DNA from: Terebella lapidaria
Lineage: Eukaryota; Annelida; Polychaeta; Terebellida; Terebellidae
Reading direction: 5' to 3'
Length of the DNA: 64,000 nucleotides
Assembly: GCA_949152475.1 (NCBI GenBank)
Contig: OX424559.1
Location: 32,531,119-32,595,118, forward strand
The translations under genes and the position numbers were made by a program. Below are positions 1-10,191 of this stretch, piece after piece. The notes beneath the pieces are model-generated. The model was not told where the DNA came from. It searched no databases and was given only the letters and a program-made list of their open reading frames with translations. The stretch's first letter is position 1. Each line of letters starts with the position of its first letter.

Positions 1-389
1 ACGGGCACCAGTATATCTTATCATTCTTATGTACCAGGCGTAGGCCCTAACCAGTGATATCAAACAAGAAAGTTGAAATTAATTAAGTGACTACGATCAG
101 GTGATCTTTGCTGCTAGCCTACTCGTACGCTACGGCTCTAGGGCCTAGTAGGGCCTAGGCTGCTAGGCAGGCGACCTACGGCTGTGCATACGGATCTAGC
201 AATGATTCACCGTAATTTGTTTTACCTGTCTTTGTCTTTAGGGAATCTGAAGAAATGGCGTGTTTTTGATACGGATTGACGTTCGCTGCACCCGTAAGCA
301 GCACGGAAACTTCCCGAAGATTTGGGTATTTTTAGTTTCTGTAGCGGAAATCTTGGAACAAAAACAGGCACACCCATTCGCTAGGGGCG
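1..389. other. left flank, no gene seen
   Basis: This is the flank to the left of the large inverted-repeat transposon. It contains short GC-rich stretches with repeated CTAGG/GCCTA words around 120-180. I see no coding region with family resemblance. The open frames near 240-560 run through the inverted repeat and look like chance frames. Confidence 0.5.
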
Positions 390-394
390 CTGTC

Positions 395-531
395 CAGTTG
401 GGAAGAATCCCATTTGGTGGCATATATGGCCAAACGGGATATATGCCACCAAACGGGTATACTTCCTGTATGGCCAAATGGGATATACGTCACAATCTGC
501 CTATAAAAAGGGCCACACGCACACTCGGGGT
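395..531 (+). repeat. left terminal inverted repeat
   Basis: This 137-bp repeat begins CAGTTGGGAAG and ends at ACTCGGGGT. It contains an internal palindrome: TTTGGTGGCATATAT around 413-427 is answered by ATATATGCCACCAAA around 440-454. It also carries the words CCCATTTGG, CAAACGGG and CAAATGGG, which look like variants of one subterminal motif and could be transposase binding sites (inference). The inverted partner is 10,055-10,191. Confidence 0.88.
502..509 (+). promoter_or_regulatory. TATA box in left terminal repeat, pointing inward
   Basis: TATAAAAA lies in a clean context about 22 bases before the inner end of the repeat. A good 5' splice site (ACAG|GTGAGG, GT at 556-557) follows, so a short untranslated first exon (about 530-555) spliced to the PHD-finger gene at 2,268 is plausible. 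Promoter function is inferred from sequence only. Confidence 0.45.
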
Positions 532-1455
532 GTCAGAAACAGGCGTTAACAACAGGTGAGGCAAGCACTGTTCGGTACAGAATGGGCGATAATGTGTTTG
601 AAAGACCGCGTAATGACATAAAATGATTTGTTCTTACCCATTTATAGCGGTCGCTTATTACATGAGATATTTGAAGCAAGTGCCATGACCTTAATTTCGA
701 GTTGAGCAAATTGCTAGCACGTGGGTTTGGTAGTTTGGGACGTATATTTCGAAATTAGAACACTTTTCTCACCCCAAAAGTCCTCCTCCGCAGCAACGGG
801 TCAGTTTCATAGTTCATCCTGGTCTTCCGTCTGGAAAAGTATGGAACAATTTCAAAGTCATAATGCACTTACAGCACAATCGTAGTGGTGCGATGCTAAC
901 GTAAATGGGGTTCCGGGTGTCTCGCAGTGTATGGTCGCTAAATACACGCTTATAATATATCATATTGCTTGTATATGTCATGTGGGCAACTACAAACATG
1001 GATATAAAATGTCCGATAATGTAAATCATGAAAATCCGATTATTCAATTAATTCCATTATTCAATTAAAATACATTGCATTGAACCAAGTACGTGTCAAT
1101 AACTGCAGTACCACGTGTCCGAACAACCAACAACACATCTTCCAATTTGATATGTACACATGAAACATTGAAGTTAAGGTCATGGCTCTGAGGTTATTCA
1201 ATGGACATTAAAACAGTGTGACGTATTTTCCCACACAGACACGGACATTGCAAAACTAAGCTAGTGAAAAATGGGAAAGACAAGACGAACAACGGAATTG
1301 CAAATGAAAGGACCGCGACGAGCGGTCACGTTGTATAAGAGGAAACAGACTCTTCTTGCCAAGGCAAGAGTGTTAATATACATTGGGCATACAGAGACAC
1401 ACAACCACACGCACAAAGACATGCATACCGCCACCCATGTACACACATATGGTAC

Positions 1456-1968
1456 CATTTCCGAGAAATCTCCAACAAAGTTGTCGTGAAATGTGGACAG
1501 CTCCTCCCAGAAAGTAATGAGAGCAGTCTTCGTCTTGGACTGTCTCATCTTTTTCCTCAAGTCATCGACGTCGGCACCTAACTCATCCAAGTGTTGCAGT
1601 ATGGCATTCGTCTCGCTCTGAATGTGTGCTTTCGTTTGGGTTTGAATATTTCGATCTGACTGGAGTATTGGAATTTTAACGACATGAAGTCTGACTGATT
1701 TAGGGATTGAAATGTTATTGGAGATAGAGGCAATAACCGATTTAACTATGTCATTGGCTGTCGTATGGAAGTTAATGAGATCTGCATCAAGGGTAATATC
1801 ATCGACGGAAACATGAGGTTTGGCTAGGAAAGGGTCAGCAAGGTAATTGGTGGTTGTTAGGTGTGAGCTCCACGCAGAAATCTCCTGCGAGAAACCAGTA
1901 GCTGACGGAATGATGTCATAGGATGAGGAGTTAGGCGCTGACGGGGTGGCAGACCACTTCGTCTTCAT
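1456..1968 (-). CDS. putative exon, uncharacterised protein with coiled-coil-like segment
   Basis: On the minus strand an acceptor-like TTTTCTCCAG ends at 1,969. From 1,968 a frame starting with ATG runs 171 codons to a donor-like GT at 1,455-1,454 (after GAAATG). The first half is rich in Ser, Thr, Asn and Ile. The second half (about residues 105-160) is rich in Gln, Glu, Asp, Lys and Leu and looks helical. It lies downstream of the 757-aa gene on the same strand, but joining the two at the obvious sites gives the wrong phase, so I keep it separate. I do not recognise the family. It could be an exon of a third transposon gene or a chance frame. Confidence 0.4.
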
Positions 1969-2282
1969 CTGGAGAAAAATAGTTCTGCTTGAAACACACG
2001 TAGATACCAAGATCCTATACACTTTAATTGCATTATTTCACAGGAACTCATGAAAATTACACATGTACCAACCCAAAAAACAATATATAAATATACATCT
2101 TTTTTTCTACAGGGAAAGTAATATAATGTCTTCTTTGTCCATAAAATATGACAATAGATGCGAAAACACTCAGAATTGTGGTCAAAATGTACTTTCAAAA
2201 TTTTTGTTTTTAACTATTGTGCAATATTGTGATTATTGCTTGTTTGAAAGTGCGTGTGTTAACTCAGGCACACGAGCTACAC

Positions 2283-2867
2283 ATGACAACCAACTCCAAG
2301 GTACGTGTGTGGGTCGAGACAGACGAAGGAAGGACATATTCATATTCCAGCCCCAACTGCCCTTCACCAACACCAACGACGGTACAACCTCCTTCAACAC
2401 CAACACCTACACCACCACAGCCGGCAACACCACCACCACAGCCACAGCCACCATTCACAACAGCATCGCCCAAAACTCTCTGTGCTTCATCGTCAGCCCC
2501 CAAATGCAGTACCACTGAGTGTGCCAGTCAAACTGATCCATCAACCAGCAACAAGGCAGAGGTACAGATGGACCATTTATGTAATAGATAATCGCATCTC
2601 TTTGTTCTGCAGAGTTCCGACCAAATAAAAGTATTACCTTAGTATAATAAAGGTTCATCATATCATTCATTGCAAGGATTCATCTGAAGATCACTGCAAA
2701 CTGTGCGGAATATTGTCTGGAACAGAGGAAGAAGCTGGGATGGGACCATGGCTCGGCTGTGCCGAAAAAGATTGCAGCTATTGGTGCCATGCTAAATGTA
2801 CAGGCATTGTGGCCAGCAAGCGCACCCTGTCTCGTTCAAGCCTGAAATTTTTTTGCCCCAAACATAG
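2283..2867 (+). CDS. proline-rich PHD-finger protein, two exons
   Basis: Exon 1 probably runs from 2,268 (after TTAACTCAG) with ATG at 2,283 to 2,561. Exon 2 runs from 2,677 (after CATTGCAAG) to 2,867, before GT at 2,868. The 115-bp intron starts GTACAG and ends AG, and both exons meet in phase 0, which is good evidence for a real gene. Exon 1 encodes a Pro/Thr/Gln-rich linker. Exon 2 encodes a Cys/His-rich finger: CKLC, a GC-x4-C pair, CHAKC, then FFCPKH at the end. This spacing fits a PHD or extended-PHD fold, which binds histone tails or DNA. Reading through the last donor gives 52 hydrophobic residues to a stop at 3,024; that is more likely intron. The gene faces the transposase candidate tail to tail. 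Later exons were not found. Confidence 0.6.
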
Positions 2868-3222
2868 GTATTACAGGACCAGTTTTGGTGTTTATCGCAG
2901 CATGTATGTTTTGGTATACCTTACCTTCACTGTCATTAACATTTGGTCACATCTTAACAAAGGTTTTGTCACACTGTTTGCAGGAGCAATATGTAGCCTA
3001 ATATTTGCAATGACAAACGGTTGACATTGACACATAATTAGTTTTGGATAAAATTACTAGTAAGGCGTCACTAGCACTGTAAAGAACACGACACTAGATA
3101 ACTTTTGCACTTTTTTATACACCTTAATCCATAACCATTATCATTATTCCACATGTTTAGGCATACTTTGAGCTAAAACCACATGGTTAGAAATTAATAG
3201 TGTAAGCAGTCGGTGCAACACG

Positions 3223-5496
3223 TCAATCCACAAAATAAAAACAAAACACATTGCTTTCATAATAAACTTGTGATGTGCAACACACAGGTGTTATGATGTG
3301 CAGTACATCATATAGAAACCTTTTGAAGGTTGTCCACATTTCGACAGACGAATTTCCAGTCGGGACTCCCACTGGCAGCAATCGCTTCAGCCACCTATTC
3401 CTAAGCTCCAGACGAAAGTCCCCTGCCTCGGCATTACAGTGGTCCCCACCCTCAGCAAAACCTTCATTTTTTTCCATCATTGTGCGGACTTCGGGAGGTG
3501 CACAAAGCCTAATCATACTATCCCTAAGGAGAATCTCCACATAATTGGGCATATTCATTATAGAAAACAGAGGGCATAGCAATGATTTGCTGATGGCAAT
3601 GATTTGGGCATTGTTGTTCCTGACCCCGGCCTTGAACAAAAAGAAGGCCCACACATATTTGAAGACGTATTCAAACATAAAGGTATAGTTTGGATTCTGG
3701 ACCCTCTCAAGCCAAACCAGCAAACCAGCATGGGAGGGTTCAACACCTCTGGCCTGAGCATCATGTGCATAAGGTGCAATCAAACACTGAGCACTACCAT
3801 GGAACAAAATCGTTAGGATGTCTTCACTCTTATGGAGGTCTTTGGCGGCTTGGCAGTAAGCTTGAGCTTTGGGAGTTCTGAAACCTAAAAGACGTGCTAA
3901 TGGGGAAATAAATGTGTGCCAACCTAATTTAAATAATGCCTTAGCGAAATTAATTTGGAAATGACCTAAATTTGGAAGAAGGATGATGGATTTATGTTTG
4001 AGATGATAAGATGGATTCGTGTTGAGTTGCATTGAATGATGTTGTGTTAAATGCTGCTGGAAGTCTTGGACGCCGCTGGAAACATCTATGTGACAAATGC
4101 TGCATTCGAAACAATCGTCTTGAAGTTTACTGCCAAGAACATATGGTGCCCCATCACAACCCAGAATGGTCCATGACCGACTTCCTCCAGAAAGCGTGGC
4201 TGTGGTAAGTTCATTAAGCACTGTATTAACCCGGTCAAAACTGTTGGGGTTGACCATGATGGGTTCACCCATCATGATCTTGCAGGGTAGGTCGGGAACA
4301 TGATTTTCAATGGTGTATGAATTGGTCTTGCTGATGCTTGTGGTGGATGTTTCAGATTTTGTTGAAATGGCTCTTACTCTATTGTTTTCAGTAATGAAAG
4401 TGACCTCGGTATGTTGAGATGAATGAAGTGGTTGGCGGATGACGATCCCTTGTGAGATGAGTTGTGGAATATATGATGTGAAGAATTGGGAATGTGAAGA
4501 TGAGAATGCAAGTTGGCTGTCTTCAATGGAAGTCTGGAGTGCTAACGTTGGAAGTGGGTTTTGGGAGCAGGAAAATGGAAACCACGAAACTGGATTAAAC
4601 TGTTCATCACTTTGTATGTTACTGTTACCATTACATGCAATATGAATGACGCTGGTAATGATGCTACTTGGCACTTTTCCACCAACAACAACACCCCAAT
4701 TGCGCCCAATCACTTGGCTATTGTCGAAGTAATATATGATATCTCCCTGGAGGACACACTGCGAAGGCTGGGAAGAGCGTTCTTTCAACCACAGTCGTGT
4801 GGTGTCATAGCTCCCAGAAGGATCAAAATGAGACAGCAGATTCAAGACTGTTTTGCTACCTGTCAGCAAATAAATGAGTACCCTCATTCCAAATGATAAA
4901 GGACATATGACCCTGTTGCTACTGGCATGCAGCAACGATTCTAGTATGCGGCAAATAGATATATCAGATGGTTGGACATCATCAGCCTTGGTACACATGT
5001 GTTGAAGGAAAAAAAGTAGGAGCGGGTGAAAGTGTTTCATCCATAGCTTCATGTCAAAATCACTGATGGTTGACCATGAATAGTTACTAGATTTCTGGGT
5101 GTATGCTGTTTGTGAAGGGATGCGTAAAAAATGTGCAACTGAGACAAGAAGGAGTTTTAGATCAGCCTCCGACAACGCATTCATCATGAGTGCGTCACAT
5201 ACAGATTTCACCATGTCTGCCAAGGGTGTTCTGCAATCCGGCATGGGCTCGTCATTATTAGAAGCCTCAACATTCTCGTCAGAGACCTCTTGCATTTGTT
5301 GTTTGTTTGGCCGAACAGTTGCGTTTTGCAAACATCTTGCACATAAATAAGTTGCCCCCTTCTTTAGAATTCCCTCCCTCATTAGCATCTGCAGTACTCC
5401 CTTACTAATCCTTTTGTTATTGTTAATTCGGTAACAATCTCCCTCATTTCTTTCATTTATCTGTTCATGAGTTTGAGATGAACATTTACTGGCCAT
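3223..5496 (-). CDS. transposase candidate, 757 aa, with embedded C2H2 finger
   Basis: An unbroken 757-codon frame starts at ATG 5,496. Residues 52-55 form CARC near the N terminus, perhaps part of a zinc-binding module. Residues 251-267 contain YYFDNSQVIG (Asp258), 445-452 contain LGCDGAPY (Asp448), and a classical C2H2 finger (Cys465, Cys468, His482, His486) follows directly. Then come LLPNLGHFQINF (506-517) and near the C terminus AEAGDFRLELRN (Glu690, Asp693, Glu697). Asp258, Asp448 and Glu690 or Glu697 are a plausible DDE triad of an RNase H-fold transposase, with the finger inserted after the second acid. I recall similar high-copy predicted proteins in cnidarians, molluscs and lancelets, but I cannot name the superfamily. 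Location inside matched inverted repeats supports the transposase call. A donor-like site near 3,319 (AAAAG|GTTTC) may mean the last 30 or so residues are intron read-through. Confidence 0.6.
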   Translation of the reverse strand: MASKCSSQTHEQINERNEGDCYRINNNKRISKGVLQMLMREGILKKGATYLCARCLQNATVRPNKQQMQEVSDENVEASNNDEPMPDCRTPLADMVKSVCDALMMNALSEADLKLLLVSVAHFLRIPSQTAYTQKSSNYSWSTISDFDMKLWMKHFHPLLLFFLQHMCTKADDVQPSDISICRILESLLHASSNRVICPLSFGMRVLIYLLTGSKTVLNLLSHFDPSGSYDTTRLWLKERSSQPSQCVLQGDIIYYFDNSQVIGRNWGVVVGGKVPSSIITSVIHIACNGNSNIQSDEQFNPVSWFPFSCSQNPLPTLALQTSIEDSQLAFSSSHSQFFTSYIPQLISQGIVIRQPLHSSQHTEVTFITENNRVRAISTKSETSTTSISKTNSYTIENHVPDLPCKIMMGEPIMVNPNSFDRVNTVLNELTTATLSGGSRSWTILGCDGAPYVLGSKLQDDCFECSICHIDVSSGVQDFQQHLTQHHSMQLNTNPSYHLKHKSIILLPNLGHFQINFAKALFKLGWHTFISPLARLLGFRTPKAQAYCQAAKDLHKSEDILTILFHGSAQCLIAPYAHDAQARGVEPSHAGLLVWLERVQNPNYTFMFEYVFKYVWAFFLFKAGVRNNNAQIIAISKSLLCPLFSIMNMPNYVEILLRDSMIRLCAPPEVRTMMEKNEGFAEGGDHCNAEAGDFRLELRNRWLKRLLPVGVPTGNSSVEMWTTFKRFLYDVLHIITPVCCTSQVYYESNVFCFYFVD

Positions 5497-5619
5497 AGTT
5501 GTTGATGGCCGTTGCTGTCATGAGTTAAATAAATTGGAATACCAAATTGTTCAAGGGCACGATAGTTGTCCATAAAGGCAGGGTACAAAAGGGAGGAAGA
5601 AGAAATGAATATAAAAAGT

Positions 5620-6125
5620 AAATATTGCGATTTTGCTCAAATATTGCAACAGGAGTTTTGGCTGCTATCCTACTCCATACCTACCTGTTTTGACTGCTGC
5701 ACATTCAGAACTCGTGCATTCCCTTAGTGACGTATTGTGTTTTATCTATACACCATACTGTAAAAATGGTTTCATGTCACACCCTCGCTCTTGTGTGCTT
5801 TTGTGTTCCTCGTTTTTTTGGTCTGAGTAGAGAGTCCGTGAGGACCCCGGAGTCAATCCCAAACAGGATCCCAGGAGGGAGGCTGCTTTGATCCTGGGGC
5901 TTATGCCCCCATGCAGTGGTAGTCTCTCACCCTGGTATGGTGCGTACAGGCTCTGAGGGATCGTCAGGCTATCCGGGGTTCTATTCCCGTGGTGGACCGT
6001 CGGCTAGGCTAGCCAGCAACATGCCCACCTGACAATTACCTGGACTATTACCTGGTCGCAGTTTAGTGATAACGACGCCTGCGTGACTGTGCACACATGA
6101 GGGGCACTTGCACCCTAGGTAGCGG
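5620..6125 (+). repeat. dispersed repeat, copy 1 (diverged pair with 8,450-8,990)
   Basis: This stretch shares scattered blocks with 8,450-8,990: GCGATTTTGCTCAAA at the start, a CATACTGTAAAAATGG-like block, then AGG-CCC-rich text and TCCGGGGTTCTAT followed by GGACCGTCGGC near the end. GGGTTCTATTCCC resembles a Pol III B box, so a tRNA-derived SINE is one possibility. Other explanations are not excluded. Confidence 0.45.
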
Positions 6126-7019
6126 GCATCAAACGTTACATAAATAAGCATTACTTAAGGTAGTAATGTTCCAGAAGGCCACTGCAACACTGATGCAGTA
6201 TTTTATTCTTAACAAGCACATTTTATTTAATTTCAAACTGCATTTGTGATCCTCCAGCCTGTTAATTAAATTCAGAGTTCATGTGTATATCAATGACTAC
6301 TGTATTAATAATAAATATCGATTGTTACAACATGTAATGCCATTATTAATCTGCTGCTACATACCTTTTTGGCGTGAAATAGAGTAGTAACTGAGGACTG
6401 GACAGCGTGATCTTCTATGCTGAAATAAAACACAGTACTTGTCCTTACCAGTATCATTTTGTTCTTCGCAGGTGATGTTCCAACACTTGACAGGTTACCA
6501 AGTACCACAAGGAGTGTATTTTTGTTTGCATGAATATATCGATGTCAATGTTGAATAATAAATGTTATGTGTCCTGAAGTCGCATTTCAAGATGTTTGTG
6601 TAACTAAAGAGTGGTCGGGAGAGGAAGTCAGTCTCACGAACGCATATGTGTCCCCCAGTACAATTCAGAATAAAGTGCAGCACGTCATTTTCATGAAAAA
6701 TGTAATGTTTTTCTTCGTGACGGCCATGTTGTATTAATGAAGTGGCGGAAATTCAATAGCATCCTGTCGCAGGGCCCGATGTATGTGTACAAAGAAGTTT
6801 CGGGAAGTATGTGAAGTTTTTCGTAAGTTTCAAAATAAAGTGCATGACGTCATTTCTGGATGGCTTATGTCGCAGGGGAAACCGCAAAAAGAACGATACA
6901 TTCTCCCCTTTGGGTGAAATAACTAGGTGTATGAGATGTGGATTTTTTCATAATCAAGACAAAACAAATGGAAAGCCGGTGCTACACTGTGGTAATAATT
7001 TCACCGAAATCGCATTTAT
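6126..7019. other. non-coding stretch inside the transposon
   Basis: AT-rich sequence with short open frames only. I see no domain, no tandem repeat and no RNA gene. It may be intron of the minus-strand transcript that starts in the right terminal repeat (inference). Confidence 0.4.
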
Positions 7020-7719
7020 TTAAAGAAATATACAGTTGTCAACAAAGTGTGGTTGAAGCCTATCAGCCACAGCCATGAACTGTTCAGCAACGATGTTGCG
7101 TCTATAGACCAAAACATACATCGCTTCTAGCTGAGGGCCGCCCCCAGGTGCTATCCCTCCGTGGATAACATTACCTGTAGTGAAGCACCACAGGGTAACA
7201 AAAGTACGTGCAGCCAGACCTTCCGATATAACACTACATAGTCCTCGGAGCACGCGCCCCACTATGCGGCCATCTTGTGTCCTGACAACAATGGCAGTGT
7301 GGTCCTGAGGGTTATTCGGCTCCGTTATACACGACAAACAGTTTCTCCATCCAGCCTCCGGACGCACTCGGTACACGTGATACCTGAACCAAAATTGCTA
7401 TTGATAACCAGTACACAACAATTCACGATATGTTCATGAACGAATATTTCAGTTCTGCCAGTTACACTTGCCCTTTGATTGTAGATTTGAACGCAATGAC
7501 ACCATAACTGTTGGGGTCGACTCCACGAGCCCGAACACAGCGCCTCACTGAGCCAAGCAAACCTCGACGAGATGGCATACTTGAATGCACTGAAACATTT
7601 TTTTCCGAAGGAATATGAACGCGTTGGCAATAGAATGTACCACGGAACAAGTCCAGATCTACTGTAGGATGTGACCACGGTGTTAGTTCATTGGACAAGG
7701 TCCGACTCATACATGCCAT
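7020..7719 (-). CDS. HIRAN-like domain protein, two exons
   Basis: The first exon runs from about 7,719 to about 7,460 (encoding a Ser/Arg-rich stretch ending near STIKGQ). An ~80-bp intron is followed by an exon that starts after GGTTCAG at about 7,382 and ends at a stop at 7,020. A donor CAAGT|GTAACT joined to the acceptor keeps phase and yields a valine at the join. The second exon has VYRVRPEAGW, then ITEPNNPQDHTAIVV and DGRIVGRVLR. This EP-NP-D-AI-V ... VG-V-R pattern is typical of HIRAN domains, known in helicase-like proteins as binders of DNA ends. It lies upstream of the transposase candidate on the same strand and may be a companion gene of the transposon. The exact first exon and start are uncertain. 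Confidence 0.5.
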
Positions 7720-8013
7720 CAGTTAGTACAACATAACAGTTATGTAGCCTGGTGTCATGAGCCCGTGAGCCATGGAGGCGGCTCCCGGTACACAAGCACG
7801 TGGCCGTGTTGCTGGCTGGGCCTGCCGACAGTGCCACAAGCTCATAGAAACCATTTTAGCCTGAAGGGCTGTCAGAACCTGTATGTAGTACGTCAGGCTT
7901 CAACCGATGCATCACCCTCAAGTTGGATATAATCAAATGCGTTGAAAGATATTGTCACAATTATGAAACATATGAAACACCACCGTATTAACGCATGCTT
8001 CACATGCGATGCT

Positions 8014-8531
8014 CCAAAAGTGTTTGACACCTGTCCACATCGATAGGCAAACCAAAAATTTAGTCTGGTCATTTCATTTCTGAGTCCGCACGACATTTTT
8101 TCCATTTGCTCAGTTTTGAAATTTTTTGAAGAAACAAATATTTTCGTACCATACACCCTACTGTGTCTTCTGGTGTAAAATCATACCAATGTGTGGCGAT
8201 TTTGCTCAAACATTGCGGCAGGAGATTTGTTATTAACACTATAATTGTTTTGGCCGCTTTGTGTTCAATGCACCAAAAGTGTTTGACACCTGTCCACATC
8301 GATAGGCAAACCAAAAATTTAGTCTGGTCATTTCATTTCTGAGTCCGCACGACATTTTTTCCATTTGCTCAGTTTTGAAATTTTTTGAAGAAACAAATAT
8401 TTTCGTACCATACACCCTACTGTGTCTTCTGGTGTAAAATCATACCAATGTGTGGCGATTTTGCTCAAACATTGCGGCAGCAGATTTGTTATTAACACTA
8501 TAATTGTTTTGGCCGCTTTGTGTTCATTGCA
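8014..8531. repeat. 259-bp tandem duplication
   Basis: Units 8,014-8,272 and 8,273-8,531 are almost identical. Each starts CCAAAAGTGTTTGACACC and ends in TTTGTGTTCA(A/T)TGCA. The unit contains the GCGATTTTGCTCAAACATTG block that also occurs at 5,629, so the duplication lies in a dispersed repeat. Confidence 0.85.
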
Positions 8532-8990
8532 CTTGCGTTGCATAACAACGCTCTCTAATCCTCTCGCTCCACTATACTGTAACAATGGTCTTACGTCATC
8601 CCTCATGTCTCGTGCTTGGGGTTATAAAAACTGCCAAGTCGCTTTGTGTCTTCGGATTTGTCTCAGAGCTAGCAACGCGAGAGGATGACGAGTGAGCTCG
8701 GCCATGAGCTCCACGTCCCTCTCGTCCGGTTAGAAGTGGGCTGTGAGGCCCCAGGGAGATTTTCAATCGGGGGCCCAGGAGGCGGACCGCGCTGAACCAG
8801 GGCTCGTCCGTGTGACCACCAGTATCTTGCCCTGGGATGGTATGACACAGGCTCTGAAACACCATCGGGCTGTCCGGGGTTCTATCCCAGTGGCGGACCG
8901 TCGGCGAGCCGGCCACAGCTAACACAACGATGGTGGTCTTGTATCTGAGTGGTGTCCTTACGTCTGGGCTTGCTCTGGGAACCGCTACGT
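8532..8990 (+). repeat. dispersed repeat, copy 2
   Basis: Diverged partner of 5,620-6,125. It contains CCACTATACTGTAACAATGG and CTTACGTCATCCC, words also found at the 3' end of both LINE copies near 56,465 and 59,232. A later block has CTGTCCGGGGTTCTATCCC, resembling a Pol III B box, then GTGGCGGACCGTCGGC. Confidence 0.5.
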
Positions 8991-10054
8991 GGTTAACGTT
9001 CTAAAGTAAATACTGCGCCCGCGGTGACCCTAGGTGAGTGGACTATCCGCGAGGATCTGGGATAGCGGATGGCGTGAAACTTTACAAATGCTTCGAATTC
9101 TGATGGATGTAAACAGAACCAAATGTTACAATATGCTCTGGTTTTCGACATCCCTTTCTGGGGGGAAATTCCACATTGGGGGTAGATTGCCAACTTCATC
9201 AATTTTTGGGGTAGAAGTGGGAAATATTGAAAAATAAATCAGGTTCACTCAGAGGTGAAGTATGCAAAGTAATAGAAGGATAAAATGTAGCATTCCAAAT
9301 ATATCATGAGAAACCGGAGTGCACAAGTTAAAAATATCACAGTACAGGAACGTACACGCAAAAAAATCACATTTGTTGAGGTCAGTAAATATTATTTGAA
9401 GTCATGAACAATTGTAACTTTCATGATTTCCAAAAATTAGCACATGATGCATTTGTTTTCAGGAATTTCATCCCTTTTTCTTGTTGTAACCACATGACCA
9501 GATGCATACATTTATACGGAAACAATTTATTACAATCGGAAATGCAGGAATAAATTCAAGTGAAAAGTCATAAGGCATTGGTGTACGTGCATTATGAAGT
9601 TGACATTCATGTATTTGTCCGCATATAACATAACATACATATTAACATACAAGTTTATTCTGCACAAACGTTAACTATTATTGCCCTCTCGTTTTCGGCT
9701 ACATTGTTATAAATCTTACGACATGTGAAGTGTTCCATAATTCTGGATTTTTTGGAATGTATCCAAGTCAACCCTACGACATCTAGCGAATCAAGGTCAA
9801 ACTACACCCAGGACTATTGCAATGGCGTCTTGAGATACCAATCTTTTAAATCGTAACTTTCCCAGTTCAAAAAGGAAACAAAAACAGGCTTAAAAAGTTA
9901 TCTGAACACGTAAGTTATCACATGAAATGCCAAATGTCACTTTTAAATAACCTTTTTCACACCAAAGACGGCTACAGATTACTTACAAAGTGTTGTTGTC
10001 GTGTCCAGAGCGATAATAAGAGTATGTTCAAGTGAGTGTCTCATACCCCGAATG
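8991..10054. other. non-coding right interior of the transposon
   Basis: AT-rich with no recognisable gene. Toward the right end, on the minus strand, a strong donor ACTTT|GTAAGT (GT at 9,986-9,985) follows the TATA box of the right repeat, so a short 5' exon (about 10,055 to 9,987) and a long first intron are plausible. Confidence 0.4.
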
Positions 10055-10191
10055 ACCCCGAGTGTGCGTGTGGCCCTTTTTATAGGCAGATTGTGACGTA
10101 TATCCCATTTGGCCATACAGGAAGTATACCCGTTTGGTGGCATATATCCCGTTTGGCCATATATGCCAACAAATGGGATTCTTCCCAACTG
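10055..10191 (-). repeat. right terminal inverted repeat
   Basis: Inverted copy of 395-531 with one visible difference (TTTGTTGGC instead of TTTGGTGGC). The outer end abuts CTGTC, matching the word outside the left end. Confidence 0.88.
10077..10084 (-). promoter_or_regulatory. TATA box in right terminal repeat, pointing inward
   Basis: TATAAAAA on the minus strand, the mirror of the box at 502-509. It would drive the minus-strand genes (HIRAN-like, transposase candidate) through the spliced leader described for 8,991-10,054. Function is inferred. Confidence 0.45.

Larger units (their letters stand above)
395..10191. mobile_element. 9.8-kb DNA transposon with 137-bp terminal inverted repeats
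   Basis: The two ends (395-531 and 10,055-10,191) are inverted copies that differ at about one base. They start CAGTTGGGAAG and are bordered by the same 5-bp word CTGTC (390-394 and 10,192-10,196), which I read as the target-site duplication. Inside are a minus-strand transposase candidate (3,223-5,496), a minus-strand HIRAN-like gene (7,020-7,719), a minus-strand exon (1,456-1,968) and a plus-strand PHD-finger gene (2,268-2,867). Other repeats seem to have landed inside. A 5-bp duplication is known for Transib/RAG-type elements, but I see no RAG1-like sequence, so I leave the superfamily open. Ends and target duplication are seen directly; that all the genes belong to one element is inference. 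Confidence 0.8.

Noticed and set aside
814-1047. Small hydrophobic minus-strand open frame as a gene
   Set aside because: No family resemblance, no supporting splice or start signals, and the length is expected by chance in AT-rich sequence.
2264-2515. A glycine/valine-rich minus-strand open frame
   Set aside because: It is the antisense of the proline-rich exon of the PHD-finger gene, and the odd composition comes from that.
1456-5496. Joining the 171-codon exon to the end of the 757-aa gene
   Set aside because: The clearest donor (near 3,319) and acceptor (1,969) are out of phase and would give an immediate stop.
395-10191. A ProtoRAG/Transib element, because of the 5-bp duplication and the convergent genes with a PHD finger
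   Set aside because: The ends do not begin with the CACTATG/CACAGTG-type heptamer, the 757-aa protein shows none of the RAG1 core motifs I know, and no Kelch repeats are seen.
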